From Neokomagataea anthophila (GTDB taxonomy: Bacteria > Pseudomonadota > Alphaproteobacteria > Acetobacterales > Acetobacteraceae): a stretch of DNA of 64,000 nucleotides. Below, one piece after another: positions 43,876 through 53,206 of the stretch. The translations under genes were made by a program, and so were the position numbers. The first letter of the stretch is position 1. Every line of letters starts with the position of its first letter. The stretch is from NCBI RefSeq assembly GCF_018122595.1, contig NZ_JAGRQH010000001.1, positions 248,001 through 312,000 on the forward strand. Direction: 5' to 3'. The notes under the pieces were generated by a model, which was given only the letters and a program-made list of their open reading frames with translations, was not told the DNA's origin and did not search any database.

Positions 43876-44340
43876 TTACCCCTGCTTTTGCCGCAATGCG
43901 CGAAGCAACTCACGCTCCGCAGCACTTTTACCTAAACCGCCCGTTGCATCAGTTACAGTCGCTACCGCTGGAGCACTCCGTACTCGACTTGCCGTATTGA
44001 CTGGTTTCTCCTGTCCACGCCGCTGAAAAACACTCCCCTCCAACTGCTCCGCCAGTGCTTCAGACCGCTCACACAGCATCATTAAATCCTGCTTCAGCAC
44101 CTGCCCCGCTTCCACGGTCTTACTTAATGCTCGCCCCACGCCTTCACTGGAACTTTGCAATTGATCAATGCCTTTTTGCGCATCATCACCATACTGCCGA
44201 AGCTGGGCCACCATCATATCTAGATCTGTACGATCCCGCCGCAATGCTCTCAACGAGCGTCCCAAATGCAAACATACAAATAAAGTGATTAGCAGCATCA
44301 AAAGAAGAGCTACCTCGAGGGAGGTCTGAAATAAATCCAT
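43876..44340 (-). CDS. DUF6468-type flagellar-operon protein
   Basis: A 154-residue protein with an N-terminal membrane helix (LEVALLLMLLITLFVCLHLGRSLRALRRDRTDLDMM), a coiled-coil segment (LRQYGDDAQKGIDQLQSSSEGVGRALSKTVEAGQVLKQDLMML) and a Lys/Arg-containing C-terminus ending ELLRALRQKQG. It lies between fliM and motE, where a DUF6468 protein is conserved in many Alphaproteobacteria. A role in motor assembly is likely but undefined. Confidence 0.8.
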   Translation of the reverse strand: MDLFQTSLEVALLLMLLITLFVCLHLGRSLRALRRDRTDLDMMVAQLRQYGDDAQKGIDQLQSSSEGVGRALSKTVEAGQVLKQDLMMLCERSEALAEQLEGSVFQRRGQEKPVNTASRVRSAPAVATVTDATGGLGKSAAERELLRALRQKQG

Positions 44341-44355
44341 TATTTTTATACCACT

Positions 44356-45480
44356 CTATACATAGTTTTTATTATGTATTTTTGCATCTCGACCAATGAA
44401 AACATCTTCTATGCAAATCGCTATGTTCCCTTGCTTCTTACCCACTCGCCCTTGAAACAAGGTTTTATCACCACAACGAAGGCGTACTTTCCCTTCCGGG
44501 TTGCGGCGAATAATCAACTGATCTCCGGGAGATAAAGAAACAATATCGTTCAAGGACATAACCTGCTCTTCAAGCACTGCATCAAACGTAATATCGGTTT
44601 GCCAGAGTTCTTGAGCTAAATGATTTTCCCAAATACCATCATGACCAAATTTTTCACCCATAAATTGCTGCAAAAGAATATCACGAACAGGCTCCAGCGT
44701 GGCGTGAGGCAAAATCAGATCAATATCGCCCCCCTGCCCATCCATATCGATACCGAACCGCGCCATCACCACGCCATTCGCTGCCCGTGAAATAGTCGCG
44801 AAGCGCGGATTAAGCTCCAAACGTTCAAAACGAAAATTCACTGCACAAAGCGGACTAAAACTAGTCGAAAGATCGTTCAAAATCATCCGGACCAATGGCT
44901 CAACCAAAGAGCGTTCAATAGCCGTATGATGCCGCCCCTCCTGCCGGTCTGCTGCCTGAGCCGCCCCCGGTGACTGGCCACGATCCCGCCCCCCCATAAG
45001 AGAGTCCACAACACTGTAAACCAGTGACGAACTTAGAACGAGAATACCGTAGCCATCCCACTCCTCAGCCTTAAAAACCACGAAGGTCGATCGCGGAGAA
45101 ACATTGTCCAAATAATCGCCAAAACGCTGAGACCCCAGACGATCCATCGAGAGTTCAACATTATCACTCGTGAAGTTCCGTAAGCTGGTCGTAAAAATCC
45201 GAAGAAGACGGTCAAACACCACCTCCAACATCGGCAAGCGTTCATAGGACACATGAGATGAGCTGATCAGACGGGTCAGTCCTGTTTCGTCCCGTTCATC
45301 ACCTTGAAACGAAGCGTCCCCGCCAAATAAACTATCAATTTCAGCTTGATTCAGAATGCGCCCATCATTCTCTTCTTCATCATCGCCAAAATTAAAGTCA
45401 TCAAGCGATACCGCATTACGCGGCACCGGCATCCCATCCTCGTCCTGAGCAATGGGGAGTTCTGCCTCTTGATCGGTCAC
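44356..45480 (-). CDS. fliM: Flagellar motor switch protein FliM
   Basis: A 374-residue FliM. The N-terminal region contains ILNQAEIDSLFGGD, the CheY-binding-type segment, followed by the middle CheC-like domain (LPMLEVVFDRLLRIFTTSLRNFTSDNVELSMDRL; SLVYSVVDSLMGGRDRGQ) and the C-terminal SpoA/FliN-like domain (VLEEQVMSLNDIVSLSPGDQLIIRRNPEGKVRLRCGDK). It forms the C-ring and sets rotation direction. It starts at a GTG that overlaps the fliL stop (GTGA). Confidence 0.95.
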   Translation of the reverse strand: MTDQEAELPIAQDEDGMPVPRNAVSLDDFNFGDDEEENDGRILNQAEIDSLFGGDASFQGDERDETGLTRLISSSHVSYERLPMLEVVFDRLLRIFTTSLRNFTSDNVELSMDRLGSQRFGDYLDNVSPRSTFVVFKAEEWDGYGILVLSSSLVYSVVDSLMGGRDRGQSPGAAQAADRQEGRHHTAIERSLVEPLVRMILNDLSTSFSPLCAVNFRFERLELNPRFATISRAANGVVMARFGIDMDGQGGDIDLILPHATLEPVRDILLQQFMGEKFGHDGIWENHLAQELWQTDITFDAVLEEQVMSLNDIVSLSPGDQLIIRRNPEGKVRLRCGDKTLFQGRVGKKQGNIAICIEDVFIGRDAKIHNKNYV

Positions 45481-45965
45481 TGAACCAGAACCTCCACAAA
45501 GAAGAGATCCTTCACTGGGATCGGTGCTAAAATATTTTCAATTTGCACCAACATCGTTTCGCGCAGACGATAAATCCCAACACCTTCCATCTCATCTGGT
45601 CGCATACCGTGAAGACATGTCTGGAAAGCATCCTGAATTTGCGGCATCAGAAGGGCCATCTTCGCAGCATCCGGTGCCCCTTCCGTCTGGACACGTGCTG
45701 TGATTTTAACATAACGCGCCCGGCCATCACCCGTATCAAGATTAGACACAACCGTGGGAATAGACAGAATGGTTAAGGCTGGCTTTTTTACTTCTCGCGC
45801 AGGCGGTGGCTGATGCATTTTCTGAAAACCAACAACTCCAAGCACGCCCAGCAGCACAGCCAGACCAACGCCCGCCAGCATAAGTTTGCGCTTTTTGCCC
45901 GACATACCGGCCTTATCTTTCATGTCTGGAGCTGTCGTCACCGCTTGCTCACCCTTCCTCTTCAC
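45477..45965 (-). CDS. fliL: Flagellar basal-body-associated protein FliL
   Basis: A 162-residue protein: a basic cytoplasmic tail, one membrane helix (LMLAGVGLAVLLGVLGVVGF) and a periplasmic domain with ILSIPTVVSNLDTGDGRARYVKITARVQTEG, as in FliL. It associates with the stator ring and affects torque. The start at 45965 is a GTG; an ATG at 45923 would shorten the N-terminal tail by 14 residues. First gene of the flagellar operon; fliN and other flagellar genes are not in the window. Confidence 0.88.
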   Translation of the reverse strand: MKRKGEQAVTTAPDMKDKAGMSGKKRKLMLAGVGLAVLLGVLGVVGFQKMHQPPPAREVKKPALTILSIPTVVSNLDTGDGRARYVKITARVQTEGAPDAAKMALLMPQIQDAFQTCLHGMRPDEMEGVGIYRLRETMLVQIENILAPIPVKDLFFVEVLVQ

Positions 45966-47126
45966 AGGTGCATACCATGTGCAGAAAAGGTTAATTTTAG
46001 GTATACAGCCCCTCCTATACGGGCATCATATGCTTGGCTTTTTCTACCTCTACTCCTCACCAACTGCGCCAGCCACCGCTCTGCCTATGACCGCTACAGC
46101 ATGGCCAACCCTACTTACCGTGCCCCCGGCACAGCAGCCGACCCATGGGGACCCTATATTCGTGAAGCCTCTCAGCACTCTTCGGTCCCAGAAAGTTGGG
46201 TCCGCGCCGTCATGCACCAAGAATCCGGCGGGCATGAGTATTTAGACGGCCAACCCATCACCTCAAGCTCCGGCGCGATGGGCCTCATGCAACTGATGCC
46301 CCAAACCTATGCAGACATGCAGGACCGTTTAAACCTCGGTTCAGACCCCTATGACCCACATGACAATATCGCCGCAGGCACAGAATACATCGCCATTCTT
46401 TCACGCAAATATGGCTCACCCGCCTTCCTTGCCGCTTATAATGCCGGTCCCCAACGGCTAGAAGCCTATCTCAACCAATCCCGCCCTCTACCGCACGAAA
46501 CCGTGGCTTATATCGCCGCAATCAGCCCCCATCTGAGTGATGCCCCACCCGCCGCCGCGGATATCGCCACCACCACACCGCAAAACTCTTCTTCCGTCAG
46601 TGCAGCATGGGCAAAACGGGCATACGCACCCGCTCCTCCCACACAAACCGACACAGCCAACCTCCCTGCCCCAGTCTCTGCTGTGCCATGTGATCCCAAC
46701 GCCGCCTATGACACGACAGATAACTGCACGTCACCAACAACTACGCTTGCTCCACCGACACCCACCCTCAGCAACACAACAACCAACTCTTTCTCCAACC
46801 CCGCAGAACCCACCATTCCAACGCCAGTACAACCACACATCACCCAACAGCCTCCACCTCCCGCCATCTCTCATTACGGTGCATGGAGTATCCAAGTCGG
46901 CGCATTTAACAGCGTAGGACAGGCCCGCTTTGCTGCAACTATGGCCCGACAAGCAGCCTTTTCTACACTGCAATCCACACAAACCACCGTTCAAGCCGTC
47001 AACATTAACGGCCGCACCCTCTGGCGCTCCCGCCTATCCGGACTTGATGCCCATAGCGCCGCAGCCGCCTGCCACCAGCTCACCGCCCAGAATCTGGCCT
47101 GCATTCCTAAAGAGCCTGGACAGTAA
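45945..47126 (+). CDS. Lytic transglycosylase lipoprotein with SPOR domain (start uncertain)
   Basis: A lytic transglycosylase of the SLT fold. The catalytic Glu lies in RAVMHQESGGHEYL, followed by SSGAMGLMQLMPQTYADM, AAGTEYIAILSRKYG and FLAAYNAGPQ. A Pro/Thr-rich linker of about 130 residues leads to a SPOR domain (WSIQVGAFNSVGQARFAATMARQA). A lipobox LTNC follows a hydrophobic core WLFLPLLLTNC. No standard start codon lies close to the lipobox in this frame: the nearest is a TTG at 45945, inside fliL. An ATG at 46030 would give a compact lipoprotein signal if the T run at 46039-46043 had one more T. It cleaves peptidoglycan, probably at the septum, as the SPOR domain binds denuded glycan. 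Confidence 0.8.
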   Translation: MLTLPLHRCIPCAEKVNFRYTAPPIRASYAWLFLPLLLTNCASHRSAYDRYSMANPTYRAPGTAADPWGPYIREASQHSSVPESWVRAVMHQESGGHEYLDGQPITSSSGAMGLMQLMPQTYADMQDRLNLGSDPYDPHDNIAAGTEYIAILSRKYGSPAFLAAYNAGPQRLEAYLNQSRPLPHETVAYIAAISPHLSDAPPAAADIATTTPQNSSSVSAAWAKRAYAPAPPTQTDTANLPAPVSAVPCDPNAAYDTTDNCTSPTTTLAPPTPTLSNTTTNSFSNPAEPTIPTPVQPHITQQPPPPAISHYGAWSIQVGAFNSVGQARFAATMARQAAFSTLQSTQTTVQAVNINGRTLWRSRLSGLDAHSAAAACHQLTAQNLACIPKEPGQ

Positions 47127-47329
47127 CTTTCCCACCCATTGAGAGGTCCCTAAGAACACAATTCATAAAAAAAAACGTGAAATAGGTTCTTTTTTTGATC
47201 GTACACCACGCATCATGAGATCATTTCGGCTATGGTTCATGCGCTAGAAGCATATCAGCCAAGCATTAACGACTGGAAAACAGCCCAAATGCGCTCTACC
47301 GCCCTATGTGTTCACAGCAGGATGAACAA

Positions 47330-48742
47330 ATGACGTCTAACCCCGTTCCGCCGATTCATGCACAGCCCGATACGACCACAAGCGAAGAAGGCTACCACAA
47401 GGACTTGGGCGGTCGTCACATCCAGATGATTGCCATTGGTGGCGCCATCGGTACCGGCCTCTTCTTGGGTGCAGGGTCTCGCCTTCAAATTGCAGGCCCC
47501 TCTCTTGCCATCGCTTACGCTGTTTGCGGCGCTTTCTGCTTTTTGATTCTCCGTGCCTTGGGTGAATTGGTCATGTACCGCCCAACAAGCGGCAGTTTCG
47601 TTACCTATGCCCGCGAGTTTCTCGGAGAAAAAGCCGCCTACGTATCAGGCTGGCTCTCATTCCTAAACTGGGCCACGACCGGCATCGTCGATATTACAGC
47701 CATTGCTCTCTATATGCATTATTGGGCTGTCTTTTCTGCCGTTCCTCAATGGGTCTTTGCGCTTGGTGCCCTCGCTATCGTCGGGACCATGAACATGATT
47801 GGTGTAAAATATTTTGGTGAGATGGAGTTTTGGTTCTCCCTCATCAAAGTCGTCGCACTCGTCATTTTCTTAATCATCGGCATTGTTGTTCTCGGCAGCC
47901 GCCACCCTATTGCTGGCCAAGATACAGGCCTGCACCTCATCACTAGCAATGGTGGACTGTTCCCGCACGGCCTCATCCCCGCATTAATGCTCATGCAAGG
48001 CGTGGTTTTCGCCTATTCAGCCATTGAGTTGATCGGTACCGCCGCAGGTGAATGCAAGGATGCACGCAGCGTACTGCCGAAAGCCGTTAATAGCGTTATC
48101 TGGCGGATCGGCCTTTTTTATGTTGGTTCTGTCGTTTTGCTCGTCTGCTTGCTTCCTTGGACCGCTTATCACGCTGGCGTCAGTCCCTTCGTGACATTCT
48201 TCCAAAAGCTCGGCATCCCCGGCATCGGCACCATCATGAATATCGTGGTGCTCTCTGCCGCGCTGTCTAGCTTTAACTCTGGCCTCTATTCCACAGGCCG
48301 TATTCTACGCGCCCTTGCTCTTGGTGGTTCAGCCCCAAAAGCCTTCGCGCGTATGAATAAGAGCTCAGTCCCTTATTTCAGCATTCTCGCCACATTATGC
48401 GTCTATCTCGTCGGCGTCGTACTCAACTACTTCATCCCGTCTCAGGTTTTTGAGATCGTTCTAAACCTTGCTGCCATCGGTATCATCGGCACATGGGCCA
48501 GCATCCTGCTCTCACACATGCGCCTCCGTGCTGCCATCAAGAAAGGTACAATTGCACCTACAGGCTTCGCTATGCCGGGTGCGCCCATCACGAACTGGGC
48601 TACTCTTGGTTTTCTTGGGTTTGTCGTGGTGATGATGGCATTTGACTATCCATCTGGCACATACACCGTCGCCAGCATTCCACTGATTGCGCTGCTCTTA
48701 GCCGCCGGTTGGTGGGTGATCAAACGCTCCCGCACACAATAA
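47330..48742 (+). CDS. ansP: L-asparagine permease AnsP
   Basis: The ATG at 47330, after AGGATG, gives 470 residues with about twelve membrane helices. It follows E. coli AnsP along its length: EGYHKDLGGRHIQMIAIGGAIGTGLFLGAG, GELVMYRPTSGSFVTYAREFLGEKAAYVSGW, NWATTGIVDITAIALYMHYW, ECKDARSVLPKAVNSVIWRIGLFYVGSVVLLV and LSSFNSGLYSTGRILRALALGGSAP. It imports asparagine by proton symport. Monocistronic, convergent with phoR. Confidence 0.93.
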   Translation: MTSNPVPPIHAQPDTTTSEEGYHKDLGGRHIQMIAIGGAIGTGLFLGAGSRLQIAGPSLAIAYAVCGAFCFLILRALGELVMYRPTSGSFVTYAREFLGEKAAYVSGWLSFLNWATTGIVDITAIALYMHYWAVFSAVPQWVFALGALAIVGTMNMIGVKYFGEMEFWFSLIKVVALVIFLIIGIVVLGSRHPIAGQDTGLHLITSNGGLFPHGLIPALMLMQGVVFAYSAIELIGTAAGECKDARSVLPKAVNSVIWRIGLFYVGSVVLLVCLLPWTAYHAGVSPFVTFFQKLGIPGIGTIMNIVVLSAALSSFNSGLYSTGRILRALALGGSAPKAFARMNKSSVPYFSILATLCVYLVGVVLNYFIPSQVFEIVLNLAAIGIIGTWASILLSHMRLRAAIKKGTIAPTGFAMPGAPITNWATLGFLGFVVVMMAFDYPSGTYTVASIPLIALLLAAGWWVIKRSRTQ

Positions 48743-48756
48743 GCGCTAGAGTCCCT

Positions 48757-50079
48757 CTAGATATCTGTCAGTTCAGCTTCATCTGAACTGACAGAGATAG
48801 ACGGCCCCGGTACCCTCTCTACAACCGCATCACCGACAAGCGGCGGCAGCCAAACAAGACAAGAAGTCCCTTGGTTAGGAGCACTCGCCATGTGCATCCG
48901 CCCTTGGTGCCGATCAATAATATGCCGCACGATGGACAGCCCAAGACCAGAGCCCTGCGTGCGCCCTACCTGTCCAGCATCCACCACACGATAAAAACGC
49001 TCTGCCAAACGTGGCAAATGATGAGCTTCCATACCACGCCCGTCATCTTTCACACTCAAAACAACCCCGCCCTCAGTGGGCCAACGATCATCCTGCTCCG
49101 CAGCGCGGCGCGCCATTAACGTTACCGTCAAAAGTTTATCGTCATACTTTCCATAACGCAGCGCATTTTCAATGAGGTTCAGCATAACCTGAACAAGCTC
49201 ATCTTCATCCGCATGGATGAATAAATCATCCTCAATATCAAATTTCAGCGCATAACCTTCCCCCTCAAAACGGGGGGCAACCTCATCCAAAACCAACGCC
49301 ATAAGGTCAGAGACCTCTACAATATTTTGAGGCTTCTGATGCTCATGCGCTTGCACCCGAGACAAATAAAGCAGCCTGTCAATCAAGCGCTTCATACGCG
49401 CCGATTGCTGCGCCATAACATCAAGAAACTGCTGACGAACTGCCTCGTCCGTGCTTGCACCACCATTGCGCAAAGCATCAATAAAACCGCTCAATGACGC
49501 TAAGGGCGTACGCAACTCGTGACTCGCATGTGCCACAAAATCGATCCGCATACGGTCTAACGCGTGCGCCTCACTCCGATCGGTCAAAAGCACCAAAATG
49601 CGATCGTTTAAACGCTTTGCTCCCGGAATGCGCCGCAATGCGACAAACATTGTGCGCTTAATTGGGACATCCAACGTAAATGTCGTCGAACACACGGGAG
49701 GGGCACCATCTTGCACCAATGCCTCCGCACGCAGCGCTGCGGACAGCGCTCCACGCGCAGCAGGATGGCGCAAAATTGCCCCAATACTATCTCCAAACTG
49801 AGAGACGGCTTCTTGATTCGCTTGAAGCAACGCGCCCAACGTATCCAACAAAAGAACCGACCCTGGGAAACCATCAATCGGCAATTCCGGCGGCTCTACA
49901 TAATGCTCAGCTATCGCACTATCTTGCTGTTCTATGAGACGCTTGCGCGCATAACGCAAACGACTCAACGCAGAAAATGCCACTCCCCAACCAACTGCTG
50001 TTGCGGGAACAAGTAAAGCAATTCCAAGCCACAGCGGGTCACCACTGCTGAGAGCAAGAGACAACCCGTGCGGTTTCAC
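48757..50079 (-). CDS. phoR: Phosphate-regulon sensor histidine kinase PhoR
   Basis: A 440-residue kinase. An N-terminal hydrophobic stretch (PLWLGIALLVPATAVGWGVAF) anchors it. A PAS-like region is followed by the HisKA H-box FVAHASHELRTPLASLSGFIDAL and the ATPase domain with NLIENALRYG, VKDDGRGMEAHHLPRLAERFYRV and GSGLGLSIVRHIIDRHQG. With PhoB it forms the phosphate two-component system; phosphate status is relayed through PstSCAB and PhoU. Last gene of the operon. Confidence 0.93.
   Translation of the reverse strand: MKPHGLSLALSSGDPLWLGIALLVPATAVGWGVAFSALSRLRYARKRLIEQQDSAIAEHYVEPPELPIDGFPGSVLLLDTLGALLQANQEAVSQFGDSIGAILRHPAARGALSAALRAEALVQDGAPPVCSTTFTLDVPIKRTMFVALRRIPGAKRLNDRILVLLTDRSEAHALDRMRIDFVAHASHELRTPLASLSGFIDALRNGGASTDEAVRQQFLDVMAQQSARMKRLIDRLLYLSRVQAHEHQKPQNIVEVSDLMALVLDEVAPRFEGEGYALKFDIEDDLFIHADEDELVQVMLNLIENALRYGKYDDKLLTVTLMARRAAEQDDRWPTEGGVVLSVKDDGRGMEAHHLPRLAERFYRVVDAGQVGRTQGSGLGLSIVRHIIDRHQGRMHMASAPNQGTSCLVWLPPLVGDAVVERVPGPSISVSSDEAELTDI
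48766..48795 (-). repeat. 12-bp inverted repeat within the phoR 3' end
   Basis: CTGTCAGTTCAG and CTGAACTGACAG are perfect complements around CTTCAT, lying in the last codons of phoR. A second small hairpin (CTAGAG-TCC-CTCTAG, 48747-48761) overlaps the stop. Together they probably end the phoR and ansP transcripts, although no T run is present. Confidence 0.6.
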
Positions 50080-50083
50080 TTAA

Positions 50084-50809
50084 TCAAGCACCTTCTTGTG
50101 CAACAGGTCCATCATCCAACGCATAACCTGCAGCACGTACCGTACGTACCAAGTCCGCTTCATTAGGCCCGTTGATCGCCTTCCGAAGACGTCGAATATG
50201 CACATCAATCGTACGTATCTCGACGTGGATATTCTGCCCCCAGATCCGCCTCAGCAAATCTTCCCGGGAAAAGACCTTACGCGGGTTACGAATCAATAAG
50301 TCCAACAAACGATACTCTGTTGGCCCCAAAGACAACAAACGCCCGCCACGCTCCACACGGTGCGTTTCCGGGTCCAACGTAATGTCGGCAAAGGTCAGTA
50401 CGTCATACGATGACTGATGGCGGCGCAGCAACGCACGTAAGCGGGCATCCAACGTATCAATACTACACGGCTTGATCAGATAATCATCCGCACCAGTATC
50501 TAGCCCGCGAATAGCATCTTGCTCTTCAGAACGCGCCGTAAGCAACAACACCGGCAAGTCACGCAACGCCGGATTGCTACGAATCCGTCGGCACAGATCC
50601 AACCCCGACAAACCGGGAAGCATCCAATCCAGTACCGCCGCATCAGGGCGAGACGTCGTTAAAAACTCCAATGCACTTTCTGCATCAGATGCCATCTCAA
50701 CACGATACCCTCTTTGTTCAAGGTTATACCGCATCATCAAAGAGAGTGCCGGGTCATCCTCAACAACAAGAATGAGCCCTTTGGCACGAAGAGCTGTTGA
50801 GCCACTCAC
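50084..50809 (-). CDS. phoB: Phosphate-regulon response regulator PhoB
   Basis: A 241-residue OmpR-class regulator. The receiver domain has LILVVEDDPALSLMMRYNLEQRGY, the phospho-acceptor Asp in AAVLDWMLPGLSGLDLCRRIR and the Lys in DDYLIKPCS. The C-terminal winged helix is LSLGPTEYRLLDLLIRNPRKVFSREDLLRRIWG followed by EIRTIDVHIRRLRKAI. It activates Pho-box promoters; a good Pho box lies upstream of pstC. Its start overlaps the phoU stop. Confidence 0.95.
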   Translation of the reverse strand: MSGSTALRAKGLILVVEDDPALSLMMRYNLEQRGYRVEMASDAESALEFLTTSRPDAAVLDWMLPGLSGLDLCRRIRSNPALRDLPVLLLTARSEEQDAIRGLDTGADDYLIKPCSIDTLDARLRALLRRHQSSYDVLTFADITLDPETHRVERGGRLLSLGPTEYRLLDLLIRNPRKVFSREDLLRRIWGQNIHVEIRTIDVHIRRLRKAINGPNEADLVRTVRAAGYALDDGPVAQEGA

Positions 50810-51528
50810 CGGTCGGTTGCATCCGTAATGTTTTCTGTGCTTGCAATTCCACCACGCGGGCGAACTGCCGGAAGATTTTCGCCCGTCACTGCGTAAAAAA
50901 CACGCTCCGCGATATTGGTCGCATGATCACCAATACGCTCCAGATTCTTCGCAATAAACAAAAGCTCTGTGCACGAACGAATATTCCGCGGATCTTCCAT
51001 CATATACGTCACAAGTTCACGGAAGAGCGCCGTATAGTACTCATCAACAGCACGGTCTGAATGCCAGACTTCCATCGCACGGCTCGAGTCTTGCTGCGTA
51101 ATAGCATCAATAGAACGACGCAGATTGTCCTGCACCAAACGCCCCATTGAACGCAGACCCGTAAGAGTAATCTGCTCACTTGTGCTACGAATCCGCAATG
51201 AACGACGTGCGATAGAAGACGCATAATCGCCAATACGTTCCAGATCCCCTGTAATTTTCAGCGTGGCAACAATCTCACGCAGATCGCTCGCCATGGGGCT
51301 CCGAAGAGCTAAAAGGCGAATAGCGAGCGCCTCAACATCACGCTCCAACGCATCCACTTCTGGATCTTGTTGCGTCGCGCCACTTGCAGCTTCTTCATTC
51401 TGATCCGCAATCGCGGACAGAGCCAGCGCCACCTGATTCTCTACAATGCCACCCATCTGTGACACCATCGAACGAAGCTGCCCGAGCTCTTGCTCATAGC
51501 TTTTAACGATATGGGACCTGTCAACCAT
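50806..51528 (-). CDS. phoU: Phosphate signalling protein PhoU
   Basis: A 240-residue helical protein with the two PhoU repeats: ELGQLRSMVSQMGGIVENQVALALSAIADQNEE...DALERDVEALAIRLLALRSPMASDLREIVATLKITGDLERIGDYASSIARR, and the second copy ending FIAKNLERIGDHATNIAERVFYAVTG. It damps PhoR signalling through the Pst transporter. Six bases downstream of pstB. Confidence 0.95.
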   Translation of the reverse strand: MVDRSHIVKSYEQELGQLRSMVSQMGGIVENQVALALSAIADQNEEAASGATQQDPEVDALERDVEALAIRLLALRSPMASDLREIVATLKITGDLERIGDYASSIARRSLRIRSTSEQITLTGLRSMGRLVQDNLRRSIDAITQQDSSRAMEVWHSDRAVDEYYTALFRELVTYMMEDPRNIRSCTELLFIAKNLERIGDHATNIAERVFYAVTGENLPAVRPRGGIASTENITDATDR

Positions 51529-51533
51529 GATGA

Positions 51534-52316
51534 TTATCCAAACCTTCCGGTAATGTAATCTTGCGTCTGTTGCTGGCGTGGGTTGGTAAAGATCCGATCC
51601 GCCGTATCAACTTCAACCAGACGCCCCATATAAAAGAATGCCACCTGATCAGCGCAACGTGCAGCCTGCTGCATATTGTGCGTCACAATAACGATTGTGA
51701 ACTCTTCCTTAAGCTCGTCCAGAAGTTCTTCAATACGCGCCGTCGAAATAGGGTCCAGCGCAGATGTGGGTTCATCCAACAACAACACTTCAGGGCGTGT
51801 GGCAATAGAGCGCGCAATACACAAACGTTGCTGCTGCCCACCTGACAGACCACTGGCAGGCGCGTGCAAACGGTCACGCACTTCACCCCACAAAGCCACG
51901 CGCGTCAGAACATCCTGTACGCGTTCATCCATCTGTGCACGTGTCAAACGCTCATGAAGACGTACACCAAAAGCGATGTTGTCATAAATCGACATTGGGA
52001 AAGGCGTCGGTTTTTGAAACACCATCCCAATACGGGCGCGCATGATGTTCAAATCAATCCCATTTTCGAGGAGATTGCGACCATCAAACATGACCTCACC
52101 CTCGGCACGCTGGCCAGGGTACAAATCATACATGCGATTAAAAATCCGTAGCAGCGTTGACTTACCACACCCACTTGGACCGATCATCGCTGTTACCTTG
52201 CGAGCCGGAAAGTCAATATTTACGTCATGCAACGCGTGATGCTGCCCGTAAAAAAAGTTCAGGTTACGAACCGTAAGAGCATTTTGCGGAGCGGCCTGTT
52301 GCTGAGTGTCTGTCAT
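51534..52316 (-). CDS. pstB: Phosphate ABC transporter ATP-binding protein PstB
   Basis: A 260-residue Pst[58 protein letters not shown] with Walker A, Q-loop [25 protein letters not shown], signature [36 protein letters not shown], and [24 protein letters not shown]. It powers high-affinity phosphate uptake with PstC and PstA. Confidence 0.96.
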   Translation of the reverse strand: MTDTQQQAAPQNALTVRNLNFFYGQHHALHDVNIDFPARKVTAMIGPSGCGKSTLLRIFNRMYDLYPGQRAEGEVMFDGRNLLENGIDLNIMRARIGMVFQKPTPFPMSIYDNIAFGVRLHERLTRAQMDERVQDVLTRVALWGEVRDRLHAPASGLSGGQQQRLCIARSIATRPEVLLLDEPTSALDPISTARIEELLDELKEEFTIVIVTHNMQQAARCADQVAFFYMGRLVEVDTADRIFTNPRQQQTQDYITGRFG

Positions 52317-52333
52317 GTCAGAATCCTGTTCAA

Positions 52334-53206
52334 TTATCCGCGGCGTGCTGAAATACGGACAGCAATGTTAATGGCAAGCACACCCAACGTGACCAAGAGC
52401 GCCCCCGCCCATGCGAGTTGCACCCAGTCATCATAAGATGCACCGGCATACTGATAAATCGTGACGGGAAGACTCGCCATTGGCTTATCTAAGCTCAAAG
52501 ACCAATTCTGGTTACCCAGAGACGTAAACAATAGCGGTGCCGTTTCACCGCTAACACGCGCCAGAGCCAAAAGAATACCGGTTGTCACACCCGTCTTAGC
52601 CGCACGCAAGCAAAGGAAAACCGTTACGCGCCACCGTGGCGCACCTAAAGCCGCTCCGGCTTCACGCATGGCCACAGGCACCAAACGCAGCATATCTTCG
52701 GTCGTACGCACGATAATCGGCACAGCCAAAATAGCCAGCGCCACTGAACCCGCCAGGCCCGAGAAATGTCCAAATGGAGCCACTAAAATCTGATAGACAA
52801 AAAGGCCCACCAGAATAGAAGGAACCGACATCAACACATCGGAAATAAACCGTACGCAAGATGCAAAACGATTCAACTTGGAACCATATTCCGCAAGATA
52901 AATGCCACACCCTAAGCCGAGCGGAGTAGCAATCAACAGCCCCATAAATGTCTGGATTACACTACCGATAATCGCATTCGCCAAACCACCACCCGAGCCC
53001 GGTGCACCCATCGGTTTTACCAAGGCGGCAACAGACAATCCTGCCAGACCGTTAGACAGCAAAGTCCAGAGAATAGAAGCAAGCACCAGCACCAAAATGC
53101 CAGATGCTACCATCCCAAACAACGTTGCCAGCATATCAAAGCGGCGACGACGCGCTGCACGAGGGTTTGGCGCCCAACCGTCAGACTTCAACATCACGTC
53201 ACTCAT
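52334..53206 (-). CDS. pstA: Phosphate ABC transporter permease PstA
   Basis: A 290-residue permease with about six membrane helices. Landmarks are [53 protein letters not shown] and the EAA-type loop [49 protein letters not shown]. Its ATG overlaps the pstC stop. Pairs with PstC in the inner membrane. Confidence 0.95.
   Translation of the reverse strand: MSDVMLKSDGWAPNPRAARRRRFDMLATLFGMVASGILVLVLASILWTLLSNGLAGLSVAALVKPMGAPGSGGGLANAIIGSVIQTFMGLLIATPLGLGCGIYLAEYGSKLNRFASCVRFISDVLMSVPSILVGLFVYQILVAPFGHFSGLAGSVALAILAVPIIVRTTEDMLRLVPVAMREAGAALGAPRWRVTVFLCLRAAKTGVTTGILLALARVSGETAPLLFTSLGNQNWSLSLDKPMASLPVTIYQYAGASYDDWVQLAWAGALLVTLGVLAINIAVRISARRG

Noticed and set aside
48766-48795. Riboswitch or attenuator in phoR
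   Set aside because: The inverted repeat is in the last codons of phoR, at the end of the operon, so a terminator or 3' stabilising element is the simpler reading.
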